Counted from the first letter of the stretch, positions 45,940-54,810 are shown. The stretch: DNA of 63,153 bases from Acidobacteriota bacterium (GCA_016789605.1 JAEUQO010000277.1:1-63153); one strand, 5' to 3'. Notes: generated by a model not told the origin, from the letters alone. Made by a program: numbers and translations.

Positions 45940-47088
45940 TTAGCGTTGTTCGATGGGCACGTATTTCAAATCCATCTCGCCCAAATAATCCGAACGCGGA
46001 CGGATCAGTTTGTTGTTGCCCAATTGTTCGAGCACGTGCGCCGTCCAACCGGAAATACGACTAACGGCGAAAATCGGCGTGTACAGGTCCACCGGAATGC
46101 CGAGCATGTAGTAAGTGGATGCTGAATAGAAATCCACGTTGGCGCGAATCTTCTTGCCCTTGCGGTCCATTTCGGCCACGACCAGGTCTTCGATGTGTTT
46201 GGACATATCGAACCATTTGGTGTCGCCCTGACGTTCGCCGGTCGCCTGCGACATACGGCGCAAATGCGTCGCGCGCGGGTCTTCGGTTTGATAGACGGCG
46301 TGACCGATGCCCATGATCTTTTCACCTTTGGCAAATTTGTCGGCCACATACGCGTCCACTTTGTCGGGCGTGCCAATTTCGAGCAACATCTTCATCACTT
46401 GTTCGTTCGCACCGCCGTGCAACGGACCAGACAATGCGCCGACTGCGGACGTGATCGCAGCATACACGTCGGCCAGCGTTCCCGCAGTCACGCGCGCGGC
46501 AAACGTCGAAGCGTTGAATTCGTGATCGGCGTGCAGGATCAAGGCGATGTCGAACGCTTTTGCTTCGACATCGGACGGCTCTTTGTCATTGAGCATGTAA
46601 AGGAAGTTCGCCGCGTGCGAAAGTTCCGCTTTGGGTGCAATCGGCTCCTGGCCTTTACGAATGCGATCAATGGCCGCCACGATCGTCGCCGTTTGCGCCG
46701 TCAAACGCACGGCTTTGCGCTTGCGCGCTTCGGGCGAGTTGTTTCCGGTGTCAGGGTCATAAAACGCGAGCGCCGAAACAGTCGTGCGTAACACGTCCAT
46801 CGGCACTGCTGTTTTCGGAAACGACTTCATCATGGAGATGATTTCGGCGGGCAATTGGCGGTTGGCGCTCAACTCGGCGTTCAATTCGGCGAGTTCGCTC
46901 TGCTTCGGCAACCGCCCGTTCCAAAGCAGGAAAATCACTTCTTCAAAAGAGGAGTTGGTGGCGAGTTCATGAATGTTGTAACCACCATAAATCAAGATGC
47001 CTTTTTCCCCGTCAATAAAACAGATGCTGCTCGGTGCGGCGACAACGTCACGCAATCCGGCAGCCGATGTTGATGCTGGTTTTGTCAT
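45940..47088 (-). CDS. gltA: Citrate synthase (or 2-methylcitrate synthase)
   Basis: The 382-residue type II citrate synthase-size protein has the substrate loops GGYNIHELATNSSFEEVIFL, AHAANFLYMLNDKEPS-like region, the His motif DHEFNASTFAARV, GALSGPLHGGANEQVMKMLL, and GIGHAVYQTEDPRATHLRRM with catalytic His. The final arginine region GRTAHVLEQLGNNKLIRPRS-type segment is present. It condenses oxaloacetate with acetyl-CoA for the citric acid cycle; 2-methylcitrate synthases are close relatives and cannot be separated by eye. No prpB/prpD genes accompany it, so the citrate role is favoured. A glutaredoxin gene follows in the same transcript. Confidence 0.9.
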   Translation of the reverse strand: MTKPASTSAAGLRDVVAAPSSICFIDGEKGILIYGGYNIHELATNSSFEEVIFLLWNGRLPKQSELAELNAELSANRQLPAEIISMMKSFPKTAVPMDVLRTTVSALAFYDPDTGNNSPEARKRKAVRLTAQTATIVAAIDRIRKGQEPIAPKAELSHAANFLYMLNDKEPSDVEAKAFDIALILHADHEFNASTFAARVTAGTLADVYAAITSAVGALSGPLHGGANEQVMKMLLEIGTPDKVDAYVADKFAKGEKIMGIGHAVYQTEDPRATHLRRMSQATGERQGDTKWFDMSKHIEDLVVAEMDRKGKKIRANVDFYSASTYYMLGIPVDLYTPIFAVSRISGWTAHVLEQLGNNKLIRPRSDYLGEMDLKYVPIEQR

Positions 47089-47430
47089 ATGCGGTTTCGT
47101 CCTACTCTTCGTGTTGATTTGCTGATGTGTTGAATTTGTCTGTTAACAGTGCTGCTTTAGTCGATGAAATCGTCCCTGAGATCGGCAAATATGCCCTTGC
47201 CAGACACACGCTGCATTCGTGCACTGTCAGAGCCAGCGCAGGAAAATAGCTAAGTGATTGTCGGTTCAGGGATAGCGTTGCTCTCTGCTGTGAGCGAGAA
47301 AGATAACAAACGCAATTTAAGACTGTCAAAAAGGAAGGAGAAGGGTCGGATGAAGATTGTGGGAAAGGAGAAGGAAGTGCGCCAATCAACTCTTCATCCT
47401 TCTCCTTTCATATAGCCATTCGAGTGCTGC
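47089..47430. other. Intergenic region with a purine-rich hairpin
   Basis: About 340 bp lie between gltA (start, minus) and the CDGSH gene end. A 95-codon minus-strand frame has no domain and is not called. At 47363-47409, GAAAGGAGAAGG pairs with CCTTCTCCTTTC across a 23-nt loop. It probably terminates the CDGSH transcript, whose stop lies 22 bp away. A promoter for gltA is expected but not identified. Confidence 0.45.
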
Positions 47431-47661
47431 TCAGGCTTTGGGTTTGGGCGCTGGCAACGCAAAGGCCACGATCTGCGACTCAAATCCGCAGCGGGCGTGC
47501 GCGCCGTCACAAAACGGTTTGTTTGCGCTCTGCCCGCAACGGCACAAGCCCACGACCGTGCGTCCGGCCAAATCGAATTTGTTTCCCTGGGCGTCGTAAA
47601 TTTCCACTTCGCCTTCGACGCGCAAAGAACCATTGTTGTTAACAGTAATTTTGGTAGCCAT
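47431..47661 (-). CDS. CDGSH-type iron-sulfur protein
   Basis: The 76-residue protein has one CDGSH motif, LCRCGQSANKPFCDGAHARC, with Cys-x-Cys, then Cys and His ligands for a 2Fe-2S cluster (C41, C43, C52 and H56 approximately). The preceding strand (DLAGRTVVGL) is typical of short bacterial mitoNEET-like proteins. It is cytosolic and lacks a membrane anchor. Such proteins are proposed redox or cluster-transfer factors. It lies 48 bp after a small Cys-pair protein gene on the same strand, and the two may be one transcript. Confidence 0.88.
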   Translation of the reverse strand: MATKITVNNNGSLRVEGEVEIYDAQGNKFDLAGRTVVGLCRCGQSANKPFCDGAHARCGFESQIVAFALPAPKPKA

Positions 47662-47709
47662 TCAATCGCTCCTGGAAATGTGCGACAGCGTGTGCCGCAC
47701 ACTTCATTA

Positions 47710-47919
47710 TTATTTGCCTTTCTTGGATGCCTTCAACGGGTTGATCGGACGCGGAGCGCGTTCTTTCGCCAATTGATCGGCGTAGGCTTTGCAGTCGTGA
47801 TTGTCGGCTTTGTCTTTGATCCAGGCGTCCACGTCAACCGTGTGCGGGACCATGGCGAAGACCGGGAATTTCTGATTGCACTTCTGACAGAAGATGCTGT
47901 AACGCTTCACAGATGCCAT
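47710..47919 (-). CDS. Small protein (69 aa) with a CxxC pair
   Basis: This short basic protein has SIFCQKCNQKFPVFAMV near residue 8-24 and a third Cys near 43 (NHDCKAYADQLAKERAPRP). The first pair could be half a zinc ribbon, completed by the HDC segment. I recognise no family. The start has GGAG about 12 nt upstream. The highly basic C-terminus (LKASKKGK) could bind nucleic acid. It is followed by the CDGSH gene. Confidence 0.7.
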   Translation of the reverse strand: MASVKRYSIFCQKCNQKFPVFAMVPHTVDVDAWIKDKADNHDCKAYADQLAKERAPRPINPLKASKKGK

Positions 47920-48062
47920 AACTCTGAATTACTCCTTGCTTGATAGGTGTTGTGCTTGGTGTTTACTCGCTGAACACGATTTGCCGGGTGGAAGGCTGCC
48001 GCCAGACAGGGGCAGGACCGCCCAAACAAAGGCGGGAGTATACACTAGCAGTCGCGTTTGGC

Positions 48063-49163
48063 CTAGCCCTCGCGGTTGACTTTTACCCAGCGCTGTTCCG
48101 CCTGGGACTGCATCACCGCATCCAAAACGTCCTGACAATGCAATCCATCCAGGAATGTGGCCGCGTGGGCAATTTCTGTGCGCTCTTCGCGCAAGGCCTG
48201 CACCGTTTCACGCGCAAAATGATAAAACGACCGCGCCCAGATATTGTTGGGGATCACGGAAATCTCCAACGCGCGATCTGCCAAAGACATATCTTCAAAC
48301 TGGTGGTTGTATCCCAATGCCCCTAACAACATTTCGTCGCCATCAAGCACCAGCGTGCCATTGCTGCCCACCGCCGTGACCTGATTTTTGCCGCCGCTGG
48401 CATACAACGCCGACAGCAAAATGGTGCCGTGAGCGATGCGTCCGCTGGGGGTCACAATCCGCAGCATAAACGAAACATAGTCGTCAGTTTCGTTCGGCTT
48501 CATTTCGCCGGTTTTGGCGTCCTTACGTTCGGGAATCATGGTCGCCACCGTGCTGGAAACCCCTTCGATTTCGCCAAACATCCAACGCACCGCATCAATG
48601 GCGTGCGACCCAAGCGCACCGAGCAATCCACCACCTGCGGATTTTTGCGACCACCAATTCCAGGGACGCTGGGCAGAATGACGAAACCCAGATGCAATGG
48701 TCATTTGAATGTGATGCAAGTCGCCCAAAAATCCGCCATCTACCAGTTCTTTCATGCGCCGCCAGGTTGGGTTGAAGCGCAATTCGTGATCAACCACGGA
48801 AAGCTGGCTGGGAAAAGTCGCCGCCAGTGCGCTCATTTCGCGCGCTTCTGCGGCATTCATGGCCATGGGTTTTTCGCAAATGACGTGCTTGCCAGCTTGC
48901 AGCGCTGCCAGCGCAATCGGGTGGTGCAGGTATGGCGGTGTGGAAATCACCACGAGCGAGACGTCTTCGAGCGCCAAAAGCTGTTCATAGCTGGCGCAGG
49001 CGTGTTCGATGGCAAACTCCGACGCAACTTTGATCGCGTTTTCGTGTTGTCCGCTACAGACGGCGACCAACGTCGCACCGTCGCACATTTTGAAGGCAGG
49101 GGCTTGTGCGTTACGGGCGAAGCCGGTTCCGATCAATCCGACCCCAATCTTTTCATCCTTCAT
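48063..49163 (-). CDS. Gfo/Idh/MocA family oxidoreductase
   Basis: The 366-residue protein has an N-terminal Rossmann domain (GVGLIGTGFARNAQAPAFKM, residues about 6-25), the family motif HVICEKPMAMNAAEA (EKP, near 95) and the C-terminal beta domain (GLLGALGSHAIDAVRWMFGE with catalytic-region His). These enzymes use NAD(P) to oxidise or reduce sugars and related compounds. The substrate is unknown and no sugar operon is adjacent. The start is set at 49163 (MKDEKIGVG) because the longer frame to 49247 adds unconserved residues. Confidence 0.88.
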   Translation of the reverse strand: MKDEKIGVGLIGTGFARNAQAPAFKMCDGATLVAVCSGQHENAIKVASEFAIEHACASYEQLLALEDVSLVVISTPPYLHHPIALAALQAGKHVICEKPMAMNAAEAREMSALAATFPSQLSVVDHELRFNPTWRRMKELVDGGFLGDLHHIQMTIASGFRHSAQRPWNWWSQKSAGGGLLGALGSHAIDAVRWMFGEIEGVSSTVATMIPERKDAKTGEMKPNETDDYVSFMLRIVTPSGRIAHGTILLSALYASGGKNQVTAVGSNGTLVLDGDEMLLGALGYNHQFEDMSLADRALEISVIPNNIWARSFYHFARETVQALREERTEIAHAATFLDGLHCQDVLDAVMQSQAEQRWVKVNREG

Positions 49164-49478
49164 TGTCGTCACTTTACCTTTAGCATCCTGGGGCGTTTCG
49201 TGCACCAAGACCAGCGTCTTACGGCATAAAGATGAGCCATTGTACACGGCACACTCAAAATTCGGAATGTCTGGAGCGGCAGAAACTTAATCAACCTAAT
49301 TTCTTATTTCGACTTGGCAGCGGGAAAGATGTTGCTGGCGAGCCTCGTATGCCGTTGTTATAATCCCGCCGTTTTTTTCGTTTTTACCTTTTTGAGAACT
49401 CGCCAACCACATCCAAACCGGCCGAACAAGCGGCCCAGTAAATGGCTCTTTTCAGCAGGCCAGCAAAGGAGAAATTCC
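49164..49478. promoter_or_regulatory. Divergent region with extended -10 promoter for the histone-like gene
   Basis: At 49356-49364, TGTTATAAT is a consensus extended -10 (TGnTATAAT). A -35-like TTGCTG at 49332-49337 is 21 nt away, so the extended -10 probably carries most of the activity. The transcript would have a leader of about 110 nt before ATG 49479, and the ribosome site is AAAGGAG (49465-49471). The rest of the region shows no gene. Confidence 0.55.
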
Positions 49479-50471
49479 ATGAACCGTGCACGAGGATTGA
49501 GGGATGAATTAATTGTGGGCGCTCAGGATACGTCTGAACTCGCGCCTGCCAGCTATTACGCCGGCGAACGACCCGATGCAACACAGGGGTATGCCATGCA
49601 ATTCGATGACGATGACAAAGACCCCTGGAGCTATGACGATTACCGGGATCGCGACCTCGAAGACGAAGATGACGACGATTTGTTGGATGATGACGACGAC
49701 GATGACGATCTGGACGATGACGACGATTTCGAAGATGAACTTGACGACGACGATGATAAAGACAACGACGAACCGATGACCATCACGGCGGTCTCAGCAA
49801 CAGCCATCACCCTTTCTGATGAAGCAGACGACGACGAAAAAGAATCAGAAGAAAGCGGCGAAACGGCGGCGACGGAATCACACGTGCCCGTTTTGGTCGC
49901 GGTAAACGACGAAATCGCGCCCTCCGCGATCATTGAGCCAGCGCCTGAACCTATCTACGACGAAGAATATCTCGAGGTGGTAATCCCCGAAGTCAGCCAA
50001 CCAACGGCTGAGGCCGAAAAGCCTGCCAAGTCTTCCAGGAAAAAGGCCGCTTCAAAACCAGCCAAGAAAGCTGCCAAAGTTGCGAAAAAGGTGGTCAAGA
50101 AGACTGCCAAGAAGGCCGTGAAAGCGGCGAAAAAAGCGGCGAAGAAGACCGCCAAGCCTGTTGCCCCAAAGAAAGCCGCCAAACCGGCCAAAGCGGCGAA
50201 AAAAGCGGCAAAGAAGATAACCAAAGCCGCCAAACCGGTAACGAAAAAGGCTGCGTCGGCCAAAAAAGCTGCCAAGCCCATCAAGAAAGCTGCTAAACCA
50301 GTCAAGAAAGCAGTCAAGACTGCGCCCAAGAAAGCCGCCAAACCGGTCAAGAAAGCTGCGCCGAAAGCGACGAAAAAACTGGTGAAGAAGGCTGCCCAGA
50401 AACCAGCGCCCACCAAAAAAGCCGCCTCCAAGGGGGCGAAGAAGGCCGCCAAGAAAGGCGGACGGCGCTGA
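49479..50471 (+). CDS. Bipolar histone-H1-like protein: acidic half plus Lys/Ala/Pro-rich half
   Basis: The 330-residue protein has two opposed halves. Residues about 40-100 are almost pure Asp/Glu (for example DLEDEDDDDLLDDDDDDDDL). Residues about 105-175 are a mixed linker. Residues about 175-330 are a Lys/Ala/Pro repeat (KKAAKPAKAAKKAAKKITKA) like eukaryotic histone H1 tails, chlamydial Hc1/Hc2 and pseudomonad AlgP. The basic half should bind DNA; the acidic half could block or tune this, like a built-in histone chaperone. No folded domain is visible. ATG 49479 with AAAGGAG is used because a longer frame from 49314 lacks support. A 23-bp hairpin terminator follows. Confidence 0.85.
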   Translation: MNRARGLRDELIVGAQDTSELAPASYYAGERPDATQGYAMQFDDDDKDPWSYDDYRDRDLEDEDDDDLLDDDDDDDDLDDDDDFEDELDDDDDKDNDEPMTITAVSATAITLSDEADDDEKESEESGETAATESHVPVLVAVNDEIAPSAIIEPAPEPIYDEEYLEVVIPEVSQPTAEAEKPAKSSRKKAASKPAKKAAKVAKKVVKKTAKKAVKAAKKAAKKTAKPVAPKKAAKPAKAAKKAAKKITKAAKPVTKKAASAKKAAKPIKKAAKPVKKAVKTAPKKAAKPVKKAAPKATKKLVKKAAQKPAPTKKAASKGAKKAAKKGGRR

Positions 50472-50496
50472 TCGCCTGAGCCTGAGCCTCGCTCAA

Positions 50497-50548
50497 AACG
50501 CAAAAATGGCTGGCGCAGAAATCAATCTGCGCCAGCCATTTTTGCGTT
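50497..50548. terminator. Bidirectional terminator, 23-bp perfect stem
   Basis: Positions 50497-50519 are exactly complementary to 50526-50548, with a 6-nt loop (AATCAA). It lies between the convergent histone-like and pdxA genes. A- and T-runs occur within the stem on both strands. Confidence 0.92.
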
Positions 50549-50560
50549 GTTTGTTGTCCC

Positions 50561-51628
50561 TCAGGACTGTTCTGCGGCTTGGCGGCCTGCCTGTTGACGT
50601 TGCCAAAGCTCTGCCGCGAGTTTGATCGCGACAATCATGCTCGAAGCATCTGCTTTTCCCTGCCCGGCGATGTCAAATGCCGTACCGTGATCCACCGACG
50701 TGCGTAAAAACGGCAACCCCAGGGTCACGTTGACGGCTTCGCCAAACGACATGCATTTGACGGGAATCAGCCCCTGATCGTGATAACACGAAAGAACAAT
50801 GTCGAACTCTCCCCGCGCTGCCCGCAAAAACACCGTATCACCCGAATGCGGCCCGCTGACGTCAATGCCATCGTGTTCGCGGCAGGCTTCGATGGCAGGA
50901 ATCATCTCTGCCGCTTCTTCAAAGCCAAAAAGGCTTCCCTCTCCGCCGTGCGGATTGAGCGCAGCAACAGCAATGCGCGGACGAGGAAATCCGTAGCGAA
51001 GCAATTCACGATGAATCAGGCGGATGAGTTTTTCGAGCGCGGGTTTGCGAACGTAATCAGAAACTTTGGTCAACGGCACGTGCGTCGTTAACAACGCCAC
51101 GCGCAGCGCCGGTGCGATGAAGGTCATCGCAAAATCATTTGTGTTGGTTAGATGAGCAAGAAATTCGGTGTGTCCCGGAAAGTGGTAGCCGCCCAGATGA
51201 AGCGACATTTTGTTCAGCGGCGCGGTGGTAATGGCGTCCAGCTCGCCAGCCTGACACAAAGCGACAGCGGCTTCGATATATTCGGCGGCTGCGCGTCCAC
51301 ATTCCGCCTGCTCTTTCCCCATCTCTATCGAGCCGGGGATATTGTTGAGGTGATAAATCAACGGCGCGGCGAACGTTTCCGGTATGCGTTCGCCCGCGCC
51401 GATAATCTCAAACCCGCGTTCCAAATCAAACACGCGCGCCCAATGCGACAAATACTGTGCATCACCAATCAAAACCGGCGTACAAACCTCGCGCACTTCC
51501 GAATTGGCAACCGCCTTCAACGAGATTTCGGGGCCAATTCCGGCAGGATCACCGATGGTAATTCCGATACGCGGTTTGCGTTCCGCCCTCGTGGGGACTG
51601 ACAACTCATCCATGGCAACAGCATTCAT
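50561..51628 (-). CDS. pdxA: 4-hydroxythreonine-4-phosphate dehydrogenase
   Basis: The 355-residue protein matches PdxA: ITIGDPAGIGPEISLKAVAN near the N-terminus, PLNKMSLHLGGYHFPGHTEF (metal His), LTTHVPLTKVSDYV, VAALNPHGGEGSLFGFEEAA (HGGE), and VLSCYHDQGLIPVKCMSFG with the last metal His. It oxidises 4-phosphohydroxy-L-threonine in pyridoxal phosphate synthesis (DXP-dependent route) using NAD and a divalent metal. Three in-frame starts compete: 51628 is used, and 51613 (MDELSV) has AGGA upstream. The longer frame to 51721 adds 31 unconserved residues. The Hfq-like gene lies upstream on the same strand. Confidence 0.93.
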   Translation of the reverse strand: MNAVAMDELSVPTRAERKPRIGITIGDPAGIGPEISLKAVANSEVREVCTPVLIGDAQYLSHWARVFDLERGFEIIGAGERIPETFAAPLIYHLNNIPGSIEMGKEQAECGRAAAEYIEAAVALCQAGELDAITTAPLNKMSLHLGGYHFPGHTEFLAHLTNTNDFAMTFIAPALRVALLTTHVPLTKVSDYVRKPALEKLIRLIHRELLRYGFPRPRIAVAALNPHGGEGSLFGFEEAAEMIPAIEACREHDGIDVSGPHSGDTVFLRAARGEFDIVLSCYHDQGLIPVKCMSFGEAVNVTLGLPFLRTSVDHGTAFDIAGQGKADASSMIVAIKLAAELWQRQQAGRQAAEQS

Positions 51629-51726
51629 CCTGACAGCAATCAGTCGCCGTTCAAGCTTCAAGGAGCAGCGAGACCTAAAGATTGAATGGCGCGGTCTGTG
51701 TCTAGGCACGCAGCCTGACAAGGAGG

Positions 51727-52167
51727 TTAATCGTCATCCTCGTCAAAATCCCCCTCTTCAAAGTCCGGCTTTTCACGATAGTCTTTCCCGTGCTTGCCGC
51801 CTTTGACTTCCTTTTCGTCTTTGTACAAATACTTGATGTTGTGTTTGAGGACGAGCAGGTTGGGGCCTTCCTGACGATGCAGCTTGATGCTGTTTTTGTC
51901 ATACCACTCAATCGTGCCGTGCAAAACTTCGTTGTCTTGCAACACCAACACCATTGGCGTATGCGCATCCATCTGCTTCTTGTAATAGAAGCTTTCAGCA
52001 TTGGTTTGCTCAGGTGGAATCTTCTTTTTCGGCTGAGCGGGTTGTTGGTGATGGTGCTGCTGCGGCGGTGGCGGCGGCGGTTCGTGCACCACACGACGCG
52101 CTTGTTGCGCGTGATACTCCCTCTCTTTGACTTCGGCGAGTGTCGTGCGAATAAGTTTGCGGTTCAC
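51727..52167 (-). CDS. Hfq/Sm-like protein with long N-terminal extension and acidic tail
   Basis: The 146-residue protein has an Sm fold core at about residues 60-117. It begins with helix-like [15 protein letters not shown] and has Sm1 strands [19 protein letters not shown] and a Sm2-like end [13 protein letters not shown], where Hfq has YKHAI. The N-terminal 58 residues carry a Pro/His/Gln-rich stretch ([17 protein letters not shown]). The C-terminus is acidic ([10 protein letters not shown]). Hfq is an RNA chaperone that pairs small RNAs with mRNAs. A GTG start at 52167 has GGAGG nine bases upstream. Downstream is pdxA after about 100 bp. The function as an Hfq is inferred from fold resemblance; the mature surface Gln and His may differ. 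Confidence 0.75.
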   Translation of the reverse strand: MNRKLIRTTLAEVKEREYHAQQARRVVHEPPPPPPQQHHHQQPAQPKKKIPPEQTNAESFYYKKQMDAHTPMVLVLQDNEVLHGTIEWYDKNSIKLHRQEGPNLLVLKHNIKYLYKDEKEVKGGKHGKDYREKPDFEEGDFDEDDD

Positions 52168-52750
52168 TTCAGTTTTCCTCCAGACGGTTCTCCAGATAGG
52201 TTAAGGCGAGCAGTCTGACTTCTGCTCGAAATAATCAAAGGCAACCTTGGACAAGTTGTATCCCGATGGTGCGGACCAGCCGTTTACTCAGGTCGTTTGC
52301 GTAGGTGGTACACGCTGGTAGTGTGACCCAGATCGCGCAGCTGTTAACGCGATACGGGCAAAGCGCCGGGACAAGCAGTTTTGGCGCTCCTGTCAGACGA
52401 CAAGTTTGAGAAAAGGTGACCCGTCCTCAACATTCCCGTTAAGGACTCAAGAACTCCCCCACGAGAGATCAACGGAAGAACGATGCGGGAATCTGCATTG
52501 ACGCTCTAGCCAAGCGATGCAGCAATTACAACTCCATACTGTTGCTCGTTGATGGCGGCAATGCTACCGCAACACTTTCATCGGTGCAAGGGAAGCGCTT
52601 GTCTCTGACACCAGAAACTTCATACGCGTATAGGGACCGGGGTTCATTTCCGTTGCAAAAAAACGTTAGCTCTTCTACCGGCAATCGGTTGAATCATCCC
52701 TTACCGAACTGACACCAAGTTTAAGTCGCCGTGGGGAGACCATCAGAAGG
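52168..52750. other. 583-bp region with no ORF
   Basis: No reading frame of over about 60 codons exists here on either strand, unusual in this gene-dense window. It borders the type I restriction locus. I see no tRNA, tmRNA, RNase P or SRP signature and no strong terminator. On the minus strand a short segment reads QLRDLGHTT, reminiscent of tyrosine-recombinase ends, but stops interrupt it and I do not call a pseudogene. It could be a decayed mobile-element remnant or encode an RNA. Confidence 0.4.
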
Positions 52751-54670
52751 TTACAAATGACGAAGTTTTGCCAGTGCCATTTCCACTGTTTTCCCGTGTT
52801 GGGAGATAGAAACAATAATTTCCGCGGGAGTGCGTGTGTCGCGTTCGACGCGGGCGCGCGGATTGACGGCTTTCAGGTCATAGCAAGCTGCATCAATCGC
52901 ATCGGCTTTGGCTTGCGCTTCGCGCACAGCTTTTTCGGCGGCAGCCAACGCTTCACGGCAAGAGTTCAATTCCGCTTCGTTGGCGTTGGCCTTGCGCAAA
53001 GCGGTGAGGTTGTCTTTCAACGCGACAGCTTCGGCCTTTTGTTTTTCGGCTTCAGCCAGATGCGGTTGCATTTCTTCGCGCGCTTTGGCGCGGCGCGCGA
53101 CAAAATCCACCGTCCAGGAAAAATCGCTTTCGGCTTTAGGCGTGCCGCGCTTTGCCAACAAACGCGCGAAGCTGGGAAAGGGTTTGCCCGCGTTGGCTTC
53201 CTGTTCGCGCCAGTCGCCAACGAGCGAAGCGGGCAACGCGGCATCATCGAGCGTTTCGCCTTTGGAGCCGAAACCGAAATGAGCCAAGGTCATCGGCGAT
53301 TTCTTGCCCATTTTTACGTGCGACAGGTCGTAATACCAGATGCGCTCGGTCTTCCGGCCTTTGGTGAAAAAGAGCAGGTTGGTTTTGACGCCCGCGCCTG
53401 CCGTTGAAAATACACCGCCCGGCAAGCTGACAATGCACCACAGATCGCATTCATCCAGCAGCTTGCGTTTGGTTTCGACAAAGGCGCTTTCGTTTGTGCG
53501 GAACAACAAGCCTTCATCCAGCACAACGCCGCAACGTCCGCCCGGTTTGCCGTCAAAAGCCGGTTTCAATTCGGTCAGGATGTGTTGCAGAAACAGCACC
53601 TGCGTTGAACTGGTTTCGAAGCTGTACCGCTTTTGCGCTTCCTTGCCTTCCTTGCCGCCAAAAGGCGGATTGGTCAGGATCACGTCAAAGGTCGCGGGCG
53701 CGCCGTCAAACAAAGGCTCGTAGGTCGGCGAGCCGGTCAGCGTATTGCCGTGCCACAGATTCGGCTGGTCAATCCCGTGCAAGACCAGGTTGGCCAGTGC
53801 GATGGGAAAGACCAGGTTTTCCTTTTCGCGTCCGTAAAACGTTCGTGTTTTCAACCGCTCCAACTCTGTCGAAGCCGCGGCATCGCCCAATTGGCGCGCC
53901 AGCCATTCGTAACTTTGCGCCAGAAAACCGCCTGTGCCGCATCCCGGATCGTAAATGGTTTCGCCCGGTTGTGGATCAATGACGCGCACCATTGCGCGGA
54001 TAACTTCGCGGGGCGTGAAAAACTGGCCGCCGTCGGAATTCTTCTCGCCCATTTTCAACAGCAAGTCTTCGTACACCTGCGAGAGGGTGAAAAAGTGCTG
54101 GTCGTCAATGTGGTCAATGCTGATCTGATGCACCTTGTCCAGAATGTCGAGCAGATTGGTTTCCGAATCCACCCGTGTGCGTTCGACCGCCGTCATAATG
54201 CGGCTGATGACGCGCTGTTTGGGCGTCGCCGCCGGATTCGGTTGGCCATTGGGCAATACGTCCAGCGTGTGCAGATACGGCAACAATTCTTTGTTGACGA
54301 AGGCGAAAAAGTCGCCGATTTTCCCGGCTTTGAGTTCGGCGCGTTTCCAGCCGATGCGTTTGCCTTCGGGTGTGAACTCTTCAGATTTTTCGTCGTACGG
54401 CGCGGCCCAGTCTTGCCAGCGGTACGGGCTGCAAAGCGCGGGCGTGAACGTCTGGCCGACGGCTTCTTTGCCTTCGTGTTCGCGGGTTTCCTGCGCGTCC
54501 AGAATGCGCAAAAATAAAATCCAGGTCAGTTCCGGCACGTATTGCAAGGCGCTGGCGCAATTCGAGCGCCGCATCACATCGCAAATGGATTTGACGAAGG
54601 CCGACAGTGATTGTGTGGACGCAATGGTGCGTGGGGATTTGGAGTTTCCGTTGGTTTTAGGTTTGGGCAT
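52751..54670 (-). CDS. hsdM: Type I restriction-modification DNA methyltransferase subunit
   Basis: The 639-residue subunit has an N-terminal helical domain (LSAFVKSICDVMRRSNCASA, WILFLRILDAQETREHEGKE), then the adenine-N6-methyltransferase core: FFTPREVIRAMVRVIDPQPG, SAM motif I DPGCGTGGFLAQSYEWLA near 270, catalytic motif IV LTNPPFGGKEG near 365. A coiled-coil-like C-terminus of Ala/Glu/Lys (LAEAEKQKAEAVALKDNLTA) follows. It methylates adenine within the host specificity sequence together with HsdS. ATG 54670 is chosen; a longer frame to 54778 would translate a REP sequence. The gene is separated from hsdS by about 890 bp containing a transposase and REP repeats. Confidence 0.93.
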   Translation of the reverse strand: MPKPKTNGNSKSPRTIASTQSLSAFVKSICDVMRRSNCASALQYVPELTWILFLRILDAQETREHEGKEAVGQTFTPALCSPYRWQDWAAPYDEKSEEFTPEGKRIGWKRAELKAGKIGDFFAFVNKELLPYLHTLDVLPNGQPNPAATPKQRVISRIMTAVERTRVDSETNLLDILDKVHQISIDHIDDQHFFTLSQVYEDLLLKMGEKNSDGGQFFTPREVIRAMVRVIDPQPGETIYDPGCGTGGFLAQSYEWLARQLGDAAASTELERLKTRTFYGREKENLVFPIALANLVLHGIDQPNLWHGNTLTGSPTYEPLFDGAPATFDVILTNPPFGGKEGKEAQKRYSFETSSTQVLFLQHILTELKPAFDGKPGGRCGVVLDEGLLFRTNESAFVETKRKLLDECDLWCIVSLPGGVFSTAGAGVKTNLLFFTKGRKTERIWYYDLSHVKMGKKSPMTLAHFGFGSKGETLDDAALPASLVGDWREQEANAGKPFPSFARLLAKRGTPKAESDFSWTVDFVARRAKAREEMQPHLAEAEKQKAEAVALKDNLTALRKANANEAELNSCREALAAAEKAVREAQAKADAIDAACYDLKAVNPRARVERDTRTPAEIIVSISQHGKTVEMALAKLRHL

Positions 54671-54708
54671 GTTGATGAGGGGCGATTTGGGCGGCCATTC
54701 GCAATCTC

Positions 54709-54737
54709 GCTCCGTAGGAGCGGAATGTTTACAGATT
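54709..54737. repeat. REP copy A
   Basis: GCTCCGTAGGAGCGGAATGTTTACAGATT is a variant of the local REP unit, in direct orientation, 39 bp upstream of the hsdM start. It holds the small palindrome GCTCC-GTA-GGAGC. Confidence 0.85.
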
Positions 54738-54780
54738 AGCGATTCGATTCCTACGAAACTTGGGAAATCAAACGCCATCG

Positions 54781-54810
54781 TTTCTATAAGTATTTGGCTC
54801 CTACAGAGCC
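54781..54810. repeat. REP copy B, inverted
   Basis: TTTCTATAAGTATTTGGCTC and CTACAGAGCC form a diverged REP copy in inverted orientation (reverse complement reads GGCTCTGTAGGAGCC then a TATAG end). It is next to the 3' end of the transposase gene, whose stop lies 11 bp away. Confidence 0.85.

Noticed and set aside
47102..47389. 95-codon minus-strand frame upstream of gltA
   Set aside because: Low-complexity, no domain, and contains the purine-rich hairpin region.
49314..49478. N-terminal extension of the histone-like protein
   Set aside because: The extension runs through the promoter and lacks a ribosome site, while ATG 49479 has AAAGGAG.
52310..52365. Short LGHTT-like reading resembling a tyrosine recombinase end
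   Set aside because: It is interrupted by stops and only a few residues agree, so a pseudogene cannot be supported.
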